Assembly: GCF_018860345.1 (NCBI RefSeq) | Contig: NZ_JAHKPJ010000021.1 | Location: 243,173 to 307,172 of the forward strand | Source of the DNA: Psychrosphaera sp. F3M07 | GTDB taxonomy: Bacteria; Pseudomonadota; Gammaproteobacteria; Enterobacterales; Alteromonadaceae | DNA length: 64,000 nucleotides | Direction of reading: 5' to 3' | Shown here: positions 39,603-48,590 of the stretch, piece after piece | Numbering within the stretch: position 1 is the first letter of the stretch | Layout: the number at the start of each line of letters is the position of its first letter | The notes under the pieces: generated by a model | Told to the model about the DNA's origin: nothing | Database searches by the model: none | What the model saw: only the letters and a program-made list of their open reading frames with translations | Made by a program: the position numbers and the translations under genes

Positions 39603-40091
39603 ATGAGTAAAAGTAAAGGGGGATCAGTCGCCCCTAAAGAACGTGTTAATATTTCCTATAAACCGGCCGTTGGGGATGCAACTGCTTCCATTGAATTACC
39701 AATGAAAGTCTTAGTATTAGGTGATTTTACGACTAAACCAGACGACCGAATTATGGAAGACAGAGACATCATCAATGTGAACAAAAATAACTTTGATGAA
39801 GTGATGTCCTCAATGGACCTAAGTGCTGAATTCACGGTACCTAATCATCTCACTGACGATGCTGAAGAATTTGAAATAAAACTTAATCCTAAAAACCTCA
39901 AAGACCTATCCCCAGATCAATTAGTAAATAGCATTCCTGAATTAAAGAAAGTTATTGAATTACGTACAGCATTAAAAGCATTAAAAGGACCGTTAGGAAA
40001 TGTACCTAGTATGCGTAAGAGCATACAGTCAATGATTTCTGACGAATCTATTAGAGGTCGATTAATTCAAGAAATTAATCCAGACGCATAA
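39603..40091 (+). CDS. tssB: T6SS sheath small subunit TssB (VipA)
   Basis: The small subunit of the contractile sheath; it pairs with TssC. At 162 residues it matches TssB/VipA: RVNISYKPAVGDATASIELP then MKVLVLGDFTTKPDDR, the conserved beta-strand start, and LVNSIPELKKVIELRTAL in the helical part. It has GGAG before the ATG and leads the T6SS gene set, 28 bp ahead of tssC. Confidence 0.95.
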   Translation: MSKSKGGSVAPKERVNISYKPAVGDATASIELPMKVLVLGDFTTKPDDRIMEDRDIINVNKNNFDEVMSSMDLSAEFTVPNHLTDDAEEFEIKLNPKNLKDLSPDQLVNSIPELKKVIELRTALKALKGPLGNVPSMRKSIQSMISDESIRGRLIQEINPDA

Positions 40092-40119
40092 ATCTAGATT
40101 TCACTCTAAAGGTATAGAT

Positions 40120-41574
40120 ATGGTAACCACAAAAGAAGAAGTTATAGAAGGGACGTTGGTTGATGAAATCTTAGGTTTCACAAAAATTTCCCAAAGTGAC
40201 GAAAGCTATCCTGTTGTAAAACAAGGCGTAGAAGTATTATTAAAAGAAGTTTTAGACCGTGACCAAGCAACAGTTAGAGTTGACAAGTCGTTTGTTGACC
40301 AGTTGATTGAAGAATTAGATCTTCGTCTAAGTGCTCAAATGGATGCGATTTTACACAATGAAACATTCCAAGAGTTAGAAAAACCTTGGGCAAGTTTAAA
40401 TTTCCTCGTTAACCGCACTGATTTCTCTCAAAATATTAAAGTTCAAATCCTTAACGCTACAAAAGATGATTTAGCTGAAGATTTTGAAGATGCGCCAGAA
40501 ATAACACAAACGGGTTTATATCGACGTGTATATACCGATGAATATGGACAATTTGGTGGTGAACCATTTGGTGTAATCATTGGTGATTATTCGTTTAATC
40601 AAAAAGGCACAGATATCGACTTGCTCAAAAATTTAAGCGCAGTTTCGGCGATGACTCACGCTCCGTTTATTGCATCAGCGAGTAATGAATTTTTTGGTAT
40701 TGACGATTACAGTGAATTACCTTCTCTTAAAGAATTGGAATCAATCTTTGATGGTGCACCTTATACTAAATGGCGCTCATTTAGAGAAACTGACGATGCT
40801 CGATATGTTGGATTAACGCTACCTAAATTTATGTTACGTCCAACGTATGGTGAAGATGCGATAGTTCGTAACTTTAACTATAAAGAGACAATTACCGAAA
40901 AAGGTGATTACTTATGGGGTAACGCAGCATATGCGTATGCGAGTCGTTTAGTGGCTAGTTTTGCTGAATTTAGATGGTGTCCTAATATTATAGGTCCACA
41001 ATCTGGTGGTGCAGTTGAAGACTTAGCTATCGACGTAGTTGATGTTGATGGGTCGGATGAAATACGCGGTCCTGTTGAAGTCGTTATTTCAGATCGTAAA
41101 GAATATGAATTAGCTGAGTTAGGTTTTATTCCACTGACACTTCGTAAAGGTGGAGATCATGCCGTATTTTTCTCATCCAATGCTGTTCAAAAAGCGATTA
41201 AGTTTGGTAATGATGAAGAAGGTCAATTAGCTGAATTAAATTATAAACTTGGTACTCAGTTACCTTATTTATTTATTGTTTGCCGTTTAGCTCATTATAT
41301 AAAAGTTTTACAACGCGAAAATTTAGGCAGTTGGAAAACAAGAGCTGACTTACAAACAGAACTTAACAAATGGTTACGCCGTTATGTGGCTGACCAAGAG
41401 AATCCATCACCGGCAACAAGAAGTGCCAGACCGTTAAGAAATGCAGAACTAACGGTGTCTGAAGTTAAAGGTGAGGCTGGTTGGTACACAGTTTCTTTAA
41501 GTGTGACTCCACACTTTAAATTCATGGGTGCTAATTTTACACTTTCACTTAGTGGAATGCTGGATCGCAATTAA
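40120..41574 (+). CDS. tssC: T6SS sheath large subunit TssC (VipB)
   Basis: The large subunit of the contractile sheath (484 residues). Motifs are LEKPWASLNFLVNRTDF, EFGQFGG-type EYGQFGGEPFGVIIGDY, KWRSFRETDDARYVGLTLP, LPYLFIVCRLAHYIKVLQRE, LNKWLRRYVADQENPSPATR and the C-terminal FKFMGANFTLSLSGMLDR. These are hallmarks of VipB/ImpC. It stands between tssB and hcp. A stable hairpin directly follows the stop. Confidence 0.96.
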   Translation: MVTTKEEVIEGTLVDEILGFTKISQSDESYPVVKQGVEVLLKEVLDRDQATVRVDKSFVDQLIEELDLRLSAQMDAILHNETFQELEKPWASLNFLVNRTDFSQNIKVQILNATKDDLAEDFEDAPEITQTGLYRRVYTDEYGQFGGEPFGVIIGDYSFNQKGTDIDLLKNLSAVSAMTHAPFIASASNEFFGIDDYSELPSLKELESIFDGAPYTKWRSFRETDDARYVGLTLPKFMLRPTYGEDAIVRNFNYKETITEKGDYLWGNAAYAYASRLVASFAEFRWCPNIIGPQSGGAVEDLAIDVVDVDGSDEIRGPVEVVISDRKEYELAELGFIPLTLRKGGDHAVFFSSNAVQKAIKFGNDEEGQLAELNYKLGTQLPYLFIVCRLAHYIKVLQRENLGSWKTRADLQTELNKWLRRYVADQENPSPATRSARPLRNAELTVSEVKGEAGWYTVSLSVTPHFKFMGANFTLSLSGMLDRN

Positions 41575-41577
41575 TAC

Positions 41578-41603
41578 TAATGCCTAGTGAATGCTAGGCA
41601 TTA
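41578..41603 (+). repeat. Hairpin between tssC and hcp
   Basis: TAATGCCTAG / CTAGGCATTA, ten perfect pairs with loop TGAATG, begins four bases past the tssC stop. There is no long U-run. It may stabilise or separate mRNA segments so that hcp accumulates, or act as a weak terminator. Confidence 0.6.
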
Positions 41604-41641
41604 TTAATTAAAGTACATTTAAATAAATAAGGAATATTCTA

Positions 41642-42187
41642 ATGCCAAATGAAATTTTTATTACAATTGAAGACGCTGAAGGTAATAACTTAACTGAAGG
41701 TGCTTCTTCTAAAGAAAGTATCGGTTCTTATTATAAAGAAGAGCATGTTGATAAAATATTTGCTCAGGCTTTTGCCCAAAAAAGCATATTGCCAATCGAT
41801 AGACGTAATGGCCAGGTTACTGGTGTAAGACGTCATGAATATCTAGAATTTACAAAATTAATTGATAAAAGCAGTCCAATTTTAGCCCAGCTTTTATCTC
41901 AACCTACCGACCTTAACATTCATGTTGAATTTTACCGTTCTCCAGATGAAACCAGTGGTGGTGAACCTGTACGCTATTTTCAATTAAAGATGGCTGAAGC
42001 TAAATTGATCAGTATCGAAACTGTCTCTCCAAATGCAATGGATCCTGCAAACGATCACTACATGGCAACGGAAACTCTACAATTCAGTTTTAACGCAGTT
42101 GCCTGGAAACATGATGTTTGTGGTACAGAATGTGTTGATTCATCTGCAAATGGTGAAAATGTTGAATTAGTTGCATTTGACGACTAA
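41642..42187 (+). CDS. hcp: T6SS tube protein Hcp (first copy)
   Basis: Hexameric tube protein expelled by sheath contraction. The 181-residue protein shows the Hcp pattern: MPNEIFITIEDAEGN at the start, RRHEYLEFTKLIDKSSPILA, LNIHVEFYRS, RYFQLKMAEAKLISIETV and TLQFSFNAVAWKH. It sits after tssB-tssC and before a strong terminator, so it is likely the main tube subunit. It is clearly different from the second Hcp-like protein at 50342. Confidence 0.9.
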   Translation: MPNEIFITIEDAEGNNLTEGASSKESIGSYYKEEHVDKIFAQAFAQKSILPIDRRNGQVTGVRRHEYLEFTKLIDKSSPILAQLLSQPTDLNIHVEFYRSPDETSGGEPVRYFQLKMAEAKLISIETVSPNAMDPANDHYMATETLQFSFNAVAWKHDVCGTECVDSSANGENVELVAFDD

Positions 42188-42197
42188 ATCAAAAAAT

Positions 42198-42227
42198 AAA
42201 CGCACTTAAATTATTAAGTGCGTTTTT
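42198..42227 (+). terminator. Terminator after hcp
   Basis: AAACGCACTTAA / TTAAGTGCGTTTTT with loop ATTA starts about ten bases past the hcp stop. It divides the cluster into tssB-tssC-hcp and the rest, either ending the first transcript or reducing read-through into tssJ. Confidence 0.88.
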
Positions 42228-42251
42228 CTCTACCCTTGGTGATTAAATAGT

Positions 42252-42947
42252 ATGGATTTACGTGTTTCGAGTTTAATAATTATTTTGCTCGCTTTATCTG
42301 GTTGTGCAACACAGCTAACTGAATGGAAGGGTACGATTGAAGATGTTCCTCCAATTACGATTGATGATTCCAATAAATCTGAAAATGATTGGATTTGGAA
42401 AGACTCAAAAAATAAATGGATTTATAGAGATGGTGAACCAGCGTTAGCAGAGTTTGCTAACTGGGGTTTTGAAAATCAGTCGTTTGTATTTAGATTCGAA
42501 TCACCTCAACATTTGAACTTACATTTGGGTAAACCTCATAGTTTGTATTTAAAGGTTTATCAGTTAACCGATCTTAAGTTTTTTAAAGATATTATTAAAA
42601 CACCTGCTGGTAATCGAGAATTGTTATCGTCAGGAAAAATTGATCCAAGTATTGTTGCTATTAATGAATTAACAATTTCACCAAACGATGTTGAAACTCT
42701 GGTGGTTGATAGGTTTAAAGAAACTCGATTCATTGCAATTGTGACTGGCTATTTCGCTATGAAGTCCGGTGAAAATATCAGAATATTTGAAGTTCCTGCA
42801 GTAAAAAATAGATTCGCAACTGAAAACTTTACTTTTAGTGACCTAAATCCTTTTGCTGAACCATCAGTAACAGAAGCTGCAAGGATAAAAGCTTGGGTAG
42901 ATCTTGGTGTAACAAAAATATCTCGTTTAAGAATGATAGCTCAGTAG
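42252..42947 (+). CDS. tssJ: T6SS outer-membrane lipoprotein TssJ
   Basis: Outer-membrane lipoprotein that anchors the TssJLM complex. It has a signal peptide with lipobox LSGC (Cys18). The central part, LNLHLGKPHSLYLKVYQLTDLKFFKDII, has the TssJ pattern: a transthyretin-like beta sandwich whose strand NxxxxSxPLxVxxYxL meets TssM. At 231 residues it is longer than typical TssJ (about 150-180), with an extra Trp-rich N-terminal segment (NDWIWKDSKNKWIY). Its place before tssK-L-M supports the call. Confidence 0.82.
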   Translation: MDLRVSSLIIILLALSGCATQLTEWKGTIEDVPPITIDDSNKSENDWIWKDSKNKWIYRDGEPALAEFANWGFENQSFVFRFESPQHLNLHLGKPHSLYLKVYQLTDLKFFKDIIKTPAGNRELLSSGKIDPSIVAINELTISPNDVETLVVDRFKETRFIAIVTGYFAMKSGENIRIFEVPAVKNRFATENFTFSDLNPFAEPSVTEAARIKAWVDLGVTKISRLRMIAQ

Positions 42948-42996
42948 AGCAAATGAAAAATACCAAAAATTAAATTACATTGTATAGGGTAATCAG

Positions 42997-44388
42997 GTGA
43001 ATTTTAATAAACCGCTTCTTTGGCATCAAGGCTTGTTCCTACAGCCTCAGCACTTTCAGTATAACTCGCTTCATATGCAGCAAAGTATCGTGCAATATAT
43101 GGCACAATCTAGCTCATATCCTTGGGGAGTGTCTTCGTTACAACTTGATGATGCCGCATTAAATCGAGGACAGTTTTCAATCAAAGGTGCTGAAATTATC
43201 TTTGAAGACGGAACATTCACTAACATACCTGAAAATGCCCATATTATTTCTAGAAACTTTGATAGTGTTTGGATAGATAGAACTAAACCATTGGAAGTGT
43301 ATTTAGGCTTAGCTAAATTAGCCGATGATCAAAGCAATGTTACGGTTGTCACAAATTATGACAGTAATCCCAATATAACGACTCGCTTTGTCTCCTTAGT
43401 CGAAGGTGAAGAATTCCATGATTTACATCAGGGTAAAGTCTCTAGTCATCTAAAAACCATGAAATATGCGGTTACTGTATTGTTTAATGAAGAAGTTTCT
43501 TCATCGAATAATTTCGTTACGATTCCAATTGCTGTAATAGAACAGCATGAAGATGAAGCGCACTTTAGCAGTTCGTTTATTCCTCCAAGTATATCAATGC
43601 GTGGTTCATCTATTTTAATGTCTACTGTAAAAGACATTAGAGACGAATTAGTCGGTCGTTCTAAACAATTAGAAAATTATAAAAGTAATCCAACGTCACG
43701 AGCTGCAGAATTTAATCCTGTTGCAGAACGTTACAGAGCAGCATTACGTGTAATAGCTAGGTACGCGCCTATGTTAAATCACCATCTTGAAAATAGTGTG
43801 GTACATCCATTAGAAATTTATGGATTAATCAGATCGCTTGTTGGTGAATTGAGTACATTTTCAGACAAGGTAAACTTACTCGGTGAGACTTTTGAGACCG
43901 GAGTCGATTTACCAAAGTACCAGCATAAAAATTTAGGTAACAGTTTTTCATTAGCAAAAAATATAGCCATAACCTTGCTTGATGAACTAACAGTAAGTCC
44001 AGAATTATTAGTTAAATTTACCAAGGATGAAGCGGGTAGATTTAGTTGCCAATTACCAAATGATTTCTTCGCTAAACAACACAGTATGTACATAGTGCTT
44101 GAAACAGCCACTCCATTTAGTGAATTTATCACTTCATTTAACCGATTCGCTAAGTTGGGTTCAAATAGTCAAGTTGATATTTATGTAGAAAGAGCCATTC
44201 CAGGAATACCATTTGAACACCTCAGTGAACAACCGACTGGCCTAGAGCGTCGTTCAAAAGTGACCTATTTTACCATTAGTAGAAACAGTGAAAAATGGAA
44301 ATTAGTTGAAGAGGAAGGAAAACTTTCACTTCAGTGGGACGATGCGCCTGAAGATTTAAATGTTGAAACTGTTTTAGTCAGAGGGTAG
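42997..44388 (+). CDS. tssK: T6SS baseplate protein TssK
   Basis: Trimeric baseplate adaptor linking the wedge to the TssJLM membrane complex. The N-terminus KPLLWHQGLFLQPQHFQYN is the TssK hallmark. At 463 residues it has the usual length (about 445-465). The segment PLEIYGLIRSLVGELSTFS is also conserved. The start is GTG with TAGGG seven bases upstream. It is followed 9 bp later by tssL. Confidence 0.95.
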   Translation: MNFNKPLLWHQGLFLQPQHFQYNSLHMQQSIVQYMAQSSSYPWGVSSLQLDDAALNRGQFSIKGAEIIFEDGTFTNIPENAHIISRNFDSVWIDRTKPLEVYLGLAKLADDQSNVTVVTNYDSNPNITTRFVSLVEGEEFHDLHQGKVSSHLKTMKYAVTVLFNEEVSSSNNFVTIPIAVIEQHEDEAHFSSSFIPPSISMRGSSILMSTVKDIRDELVGRSKQLENYKSNPTSRAAEFNPVAERYRAALRVIARYAPMLNHHLENSVVHPLEIYGLIRSLVGELSTFSDKVNLLGETFETGVDLPKYQHKNLGNSFSLAKNIAITLLDELTVSPELLVKFTKDEAGRFSCQLPNDFFAKQHSMYIVLETATPFSEFITSFNRFAKLGSNSQVDIYVERAIPGIPFEHLSEQPTGLERRSKVTYFTISRNSEKWKLVEEEGKLSLQWDDAPEDLNVETVLVRG

Positions 44389-44397
44389 GGAGTTACT

Positions 44398-45060
44398 ATG
44401 CGTTTAATTGATTGTTTTGCACCTAGTTTTGCCTACACTTTGGACATGATTGCCGATAGTGAAAAAGGCGAAACAATCGAGTTTGCAACGGTTCAAAGTC
44501 ATATTATAAGCCAGATTGATAGTCTTAAAGCAAGAGCATTTGATGGTGGGTATTCTGAAAAACAATACCAAATTGCGTTATATGCGGCGATTGCACTGAT
44601 AGATGAAAAACTTGTGAGTGCAAATTGGCATGGTCGCAAGGAATGGGTTAAATCCTTATTACAAAAACGTTATTTTGATACGTCTAATGCGGGGATTGAA
44701 TTTTTTAATAAGTTAGATCAATTAAATCCATTTAACCCAGCCGAAAGGGATATAAGAGAAGTATATTTTTATTGTATGTCTATCGGTTTCTCAGGCAAGT
44801 TTTACGGTGAAGGCGCTCAATCCGCTTTGGATATTATAAAACATGATAATTATCAGTTACTAAATGACGACGAAGCGATATCCAGTGAATCATTATTTCC
44901 GAGTGCTTTTGCCCGTAAAACCGTAGCTGGGAAGGTTAAGGTAGCAAAGAATTTTTCTAGCCTTTTATATGGCGGTCCTATTTTAGTTTTAGTCATTTGT
45001 TTTTTTATGTTCAAGAAGCAAATACTTGATTTAGCAAGTTTTTTAGTTATTTCTGTGTAA
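44398..45060 (+). CDS. tssL: T6SS inner-membrane protein TssL (DotU-like)
   Basis: Inner-membrane partner of TssM. The 220-residue protein has a cytosolic helical domain (YQIALYAAIALIDEKLVSANWHG, FFNKLDQLNP, VYFYCMSIGFSGKFYG, all DotU-like) and one C-terminal membrane span (GGPILVLVICFFMFKKQI). It has no OmpA-like peptidoglycan-binding extension, so wall anchoring must come from another protein. A strong AGGGAG precedes the ATG. Confidence 0.93.
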   Translation: MRLIDCFAPSFAYTLDMIADSEKGETIEFATVQSHIISQIDSLKARAFDGGYSEKQYQIALYAAIALIDEKLVSANWHGRKEWVKSLLQKRYFDTSNAGIEFFNKLDQLNPFNPAERDIREVYFYCMSIGFSGKFYGEGAQSALDIIKHDNYQLLNDDEAISSESLFPSAFARKTVAGKVKVAKNFSSLLYGGPILVLVICFFMFKKQILDLASFLVISV

Positions 45061-45098
45061 CAGAAATTCAATAATAATTAATAAAAAAAGAAAATATT

Positions 45099-48000
45099 GT
45101 GAAAAAATTCCTTAAATTTCTACTAATTTTATTTGTTTGGTTGTTAATTGCTGTTGCAGTTATTGGCGGAACAGTAATGGCTGGCTTTGAACTAGATCTA
45201 GGTATTAAGATCTTTGTATTCTTATTTGTAGGTTGGTTAGCTTTTCTATTAATAAGAAAAATAGTCATTAACTATCGGTCAAAAAAGAAAGTCGAGAACT
45301 TAGTAAATGTAGAGCAAGCAGAGAAATCATCTTGGAACTTTGGCTTTTCAATGGGGATATCGCCACTTAAAAATAATTTTACTAGTATGATAAAAATGCT
45401 AAAGAAAAGTTATTTAAAAGTTCATGGCGATCCTATGTATGTGTTGCCTTGGTATTTGATGATAGGGAATTCTAGTAGCGGTAAAACACAAGCGTTGGAG
45501 TCTGCTAATCTTCCTTCTCCGACTATAGATAAAGACTCTGTTACTGATCTGGATTGTGGCATTAACTGGGTTTTATATAACCAAGGTATTGTTATTGATA
45601 CTCCTGGAGATTATTTAGCAAGTCAGGACTCAAACAATAGAAACTCAGATTGGTTACAACTGTTAGGATTATTAAAGAAACATAGGGCAAAAGAGCCGAT
45701 TAATGGTGTTATTGTTTCATTATCGATTACCGACTTAATTTCAGGCAATAGCCAAAAATTAATCGAGGTGGGAATTCAATCTCGTAAAAACATAGAACAA
45801 CTTATGCAACAGTTACATGTACAAGTCCCTGTATATGTAATGATCACTAATTTAGATGCATTACCAGGTATAAATGAGTGGAGCATTGACCTAGACGAAC
45901 AACTGCTAAAAGATCCATTAGGTGAAGTTAACAATGATAGCTTGCCAGTTTCTGAGTTTATTAAAACCGCAGTAGGTAATATTTCGGAAAGGTTAAAACA
46001 ATTATTACTAGCTTCAATTAAAAATGAAAAAGTCAGTTCTAATTTATTGATGTTACCGACAAATTTTGAACAACTTGAGCGTCATCTATCTACATTCACA
46101 GAAACGTTATTTCAAACCAATCCATACCAAAAAACACCTTTCTTCAGAGGTATCTATTTTGTTGGTCAAGCCAAAGCGGGGGTTCAACAAAATAACCATT
46201 CAGGTATTTTTTCAAATCGTTTCTTCACTGAGATTATTCCAAGTGAACGAAACATGGTTAGTTCGTTAGCGTCAACAGAAAAAATTGCTCAAAAACAACG
46301 TTTAGGTAAAACATTCGCTTGGAATGCAGTGTTTGCTGTGATGATAGGCTTGTTGTATGTGGGTTATGACAATGATGTTGAAACATTAGATCAATTGATA
46401 AATGAAAACGCAGGTAGTTTTGAAAATTCAAATAATTTACCTAGGAATATAAGCAGTTTGTACCAATACAGAGATATGGTTAATGTGTTGCAAAACCATT
46501 CTTGGATCCCATGGTTTGGAATTTCTGGCAAGCCTGAATTTATCACTAAATTAGAAGGTATGTTCTCTGAACGTGTTCAAGCGCGGTTAGTTGAGCAAAC
46601 TGATTTAGTTTTTAGCAGGGAATTAGCAAATAGCTTTACACGTGATGCGGATATATCAGAAGAGAAAATTGTTTCATTTATTAGCACACTCGTCCGTCGT
46701 ATTAATATTATTGACGCTTACATGGATGGTCAGGGGCAAGATTATTTAGAAACTATGCCTTCTCCATATAGTTATAGTGATGCAAGCTTTTTTGGTATAA
46801 ATGAAGATGCAACCGTAGATCGATTAAACACTCTTTACCTTCAATCATTAGCGTGGATCACCGATAAAAACTTGTTAAAACAAGAAGTGGTTTTGTTAAA
46901 TGAACAATTACATGACATTTTAATTAAAAGTAAAAACTTAAGTAATTGGATGATCCCGTGGGCGAATGAAGTCGCTAAAAGCAATGAAGTTAGGATCTCT
47001 GACTTCTGGACCAATACCACAGGGAAAATGAAAAACGATGTCATTATCAACGGTGCTTATACAATTGAAGGAAAAGCCGTTATTGATGATTTTATCGGTC
47101 AAATCAAAGCAACTGGTCGTTACGATGAGATCCTTGACAATATCTTACCTGGATTTGAAGAAGAGTATAAAAAGCGCTATTTGGGTGAGTGGGAAAAATT
47201 TGCGCTTAACTTTTCACGAGGTAGTGAGAAGTTAAGCAACAGAGATGAATGGCTGAACGTTATCAATAATTTATCGACTGGCCGAAACATATATTTTAAT
47301 GCTTTAAATACAGTCGAAAAGCAAATTCAACCATACAAAGATGACGCAGAATTACCAGATTGGGTCACTATGGTAATGTTCTATCAGGATATGAGAGCGT
47401 TCGCACCAGAAGAAAAAACAGATGGTGCTCAAAACAAAATGCTTACCAAAATGGCACTTAAAATTGTTGGTAAAGCAGGACCGCTAGGTAAAGCATTAGC
47501 TAAGTCCGGTAAGAAAGGCTTAAAAACCCAGAAGAAAATGGCAAAAGGTGCTTCTGGCCCATCACCTGATGAACGTCAAATGCAATTGGAAGCTGCAGGT
47601 CAACTTCTTGGTGAATATCGTCAATCTTTAGCTGACTTTGTTTACAGTGCTGAAATGCGTTCTGTCTCCCATGCAGCTGTGGCAACCTTATATCAATACC
47701 CAGATAATCCAGCTGAAGGTGAAAGTCCACTAGCTATGTCTTATGCTAGTTTAAAACAACTTCAAGCTATTGTTGGCAAAGAAAGTAATACTAATAAAGC
47801 GTTCTGGAATTTATATTCTGGCGCTATTGATTTGATGCAACAATATATGATTTCTGAGTCTTCATGTGAGATACAGAATATTTGGAATGATGAGTTTTTA
47901 ACAAACTTAGAGGGTGTCCCTACTTATAAAGTACCTAATATGGCATTTGGTCCCGATGGTATTTTATGGACGATGTTATCCGACCAATTAGCACCGTTTG

Positions 48001-48590
48001 TTACTGAGCGCTTTGGTGCAGGTTATGTTGCAACTAAAGTAGATAAAACAACGTATCCTATTAATAGTGACTTCTTAACATTTGCTGCAAGAGCAAAAGA
48101 CGGCAAACAATCGAAGCAAGAAGAGTACTTAGTTCGCTTAGATGCGATACCAACTAGTACAAACTTGGATAGCAAATTCTCTGTATCTGAAACTAGATTA
48201 GAGTTGCAATGTGCTGCTGGTCCTATGATGTTAATAAACAAAAACTTCTTCAACAGTGAAGTCTTTAAATGGACAGATGCATGTAGCACGGTCAATTTAA
48301 CCATAAACGTTGGACGTTTTGTCTTAGAGAAAAAATTTGAAGGGGCATTAGGTTTCCCTAATTTCCTAAAAGCTTTTAAAACAGGACAAAAACGTTATAC
48401 AGCCAATGATTTCCCTGAATATGCTCAAAGCTTAAGAGAATCGGGAATTAGTTTTATTGATGTTAAATATCGTATGTCTGGTCAAGAAGAGTTATTACGT
48501 TCATTAAATAGTAAAAAACTATCGATTCCTCGTAAGATATCGAGTTGCTGGGAAGGTAATGTTGCAACATTATCTGCTGCAAAAAACTAA
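45099..48590 (+). CDS. tssM: T6SS membrane complex protein TssM (IcmF-like)
   Basis: The 1163-residue core of the membrane complex. Two N-terminal membrane helices (about residues 2-28 and 32-52) precede a cytosolic NTPase-like domain with an intact Walker A, GNSSSGKTQ (about 122-130). A third span (AFAVMIGLLYV-like, about 410-425) leads into the large periplasmic domain. There is a Lys/Gly-rich insert at about 786-826 (GKAGPLGKALAKSGKKG onwards), an odd feature for a periplasmic region. It starts with GTG and ends overlapping the next ATG by one base (TAATG). Confidence 0.94.
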   Translation: MKKFLKFLLILFVWLLIAVAVIGGTVMAGFELDLGIKIFVFLFVGWLAFLLIRKIVINYRSKKKVENLVNVEQAEKSSWNFGFSMGISPLKNNFTSMIKMLKKSYLKVHGDPMYVLPWYLMIGNSSSGKTQALESANLPSPTIDKDSVTDLDCGINWVLYNQGIVIDTPGDYLASQDSNNRNSDWLQLLGLLKKHRAKEPINGVIVSLSITDLISGNSQKLIEVGIQSRKNIEQLMQQLHVQVPVYVMITNLDALPGINEWSIDLDEQLLKDPLGEVNNDSLPVSEFIKTAVGNISERLKQLLLASIKNEKVSSNLLMLPTNFEQLERHLSTFTETLFQTNPYQKTPFFRGIYFVGQAKAGVQQNNHSGIFSNRFFTEIIPSERNMVSSLASTEKIAQKQRLGKTFAWNAVFAVMIGLLYVGYDNDVETLDQLINENAGSFENSNNLPRNISSLYQYRDMVNVLQNHSWIPWFGISGKPEFITKLEGMFSERVQARLVEQTDLVFSRELANSFTRDADISEEKIVSFISTLVRRINIIDAYMDGQGQDYLETMPSPYSYSDASFFGINEDATVDRLNTLYLQSLAWITDKNLLKQEVVLLNEQLHDILIKSKNLSNWMIPWANEVAKSNEVRISDFWTNTTGKMKNDVIINGAYTIEGKAVIDDFIGQIKATGRYDEILDNILPGFEEEYKKRYLGEWEKFALNFSRGSEKLSNRDEWLNVINNLSTGRNIYFNALNTVEKQIQPYKDDAELPDWVTMVMFYQDMRAFAPEEKTDGAQNKMLTKMALKIVGKAGPLGKALAKSGKKGLKTQKKMAKGASGPSPDERQMQLEAAGQLLGEYRQSLADFVYSAEMRSVSHAAVATLYQYPDNPAEGESPLAMSYASLKQLQAIVGKESNTNKAFWNLYSGAIDLMQQYMISESSCEIQNIWNDEFLTNLEGVPTYKVPNMAFGPDGILWTMLSDQLAPFVTERFGAGYVATKVDKTTYPINSDFLTFAARAKDGKQSKQEEYLVRLDAIPTSTNLDSKFSVSETRLELQCAAGPMMLINKNFFNSEVFKWTDACSTVNLTINVGRFVLEKKFEGALGFPNFLKAFKTGQKRYTANDFPEYAQSLRESGISFIDVKYRMSGQEELLRSLNSKKLSIPRKISSCWEGNVATLSAAKN

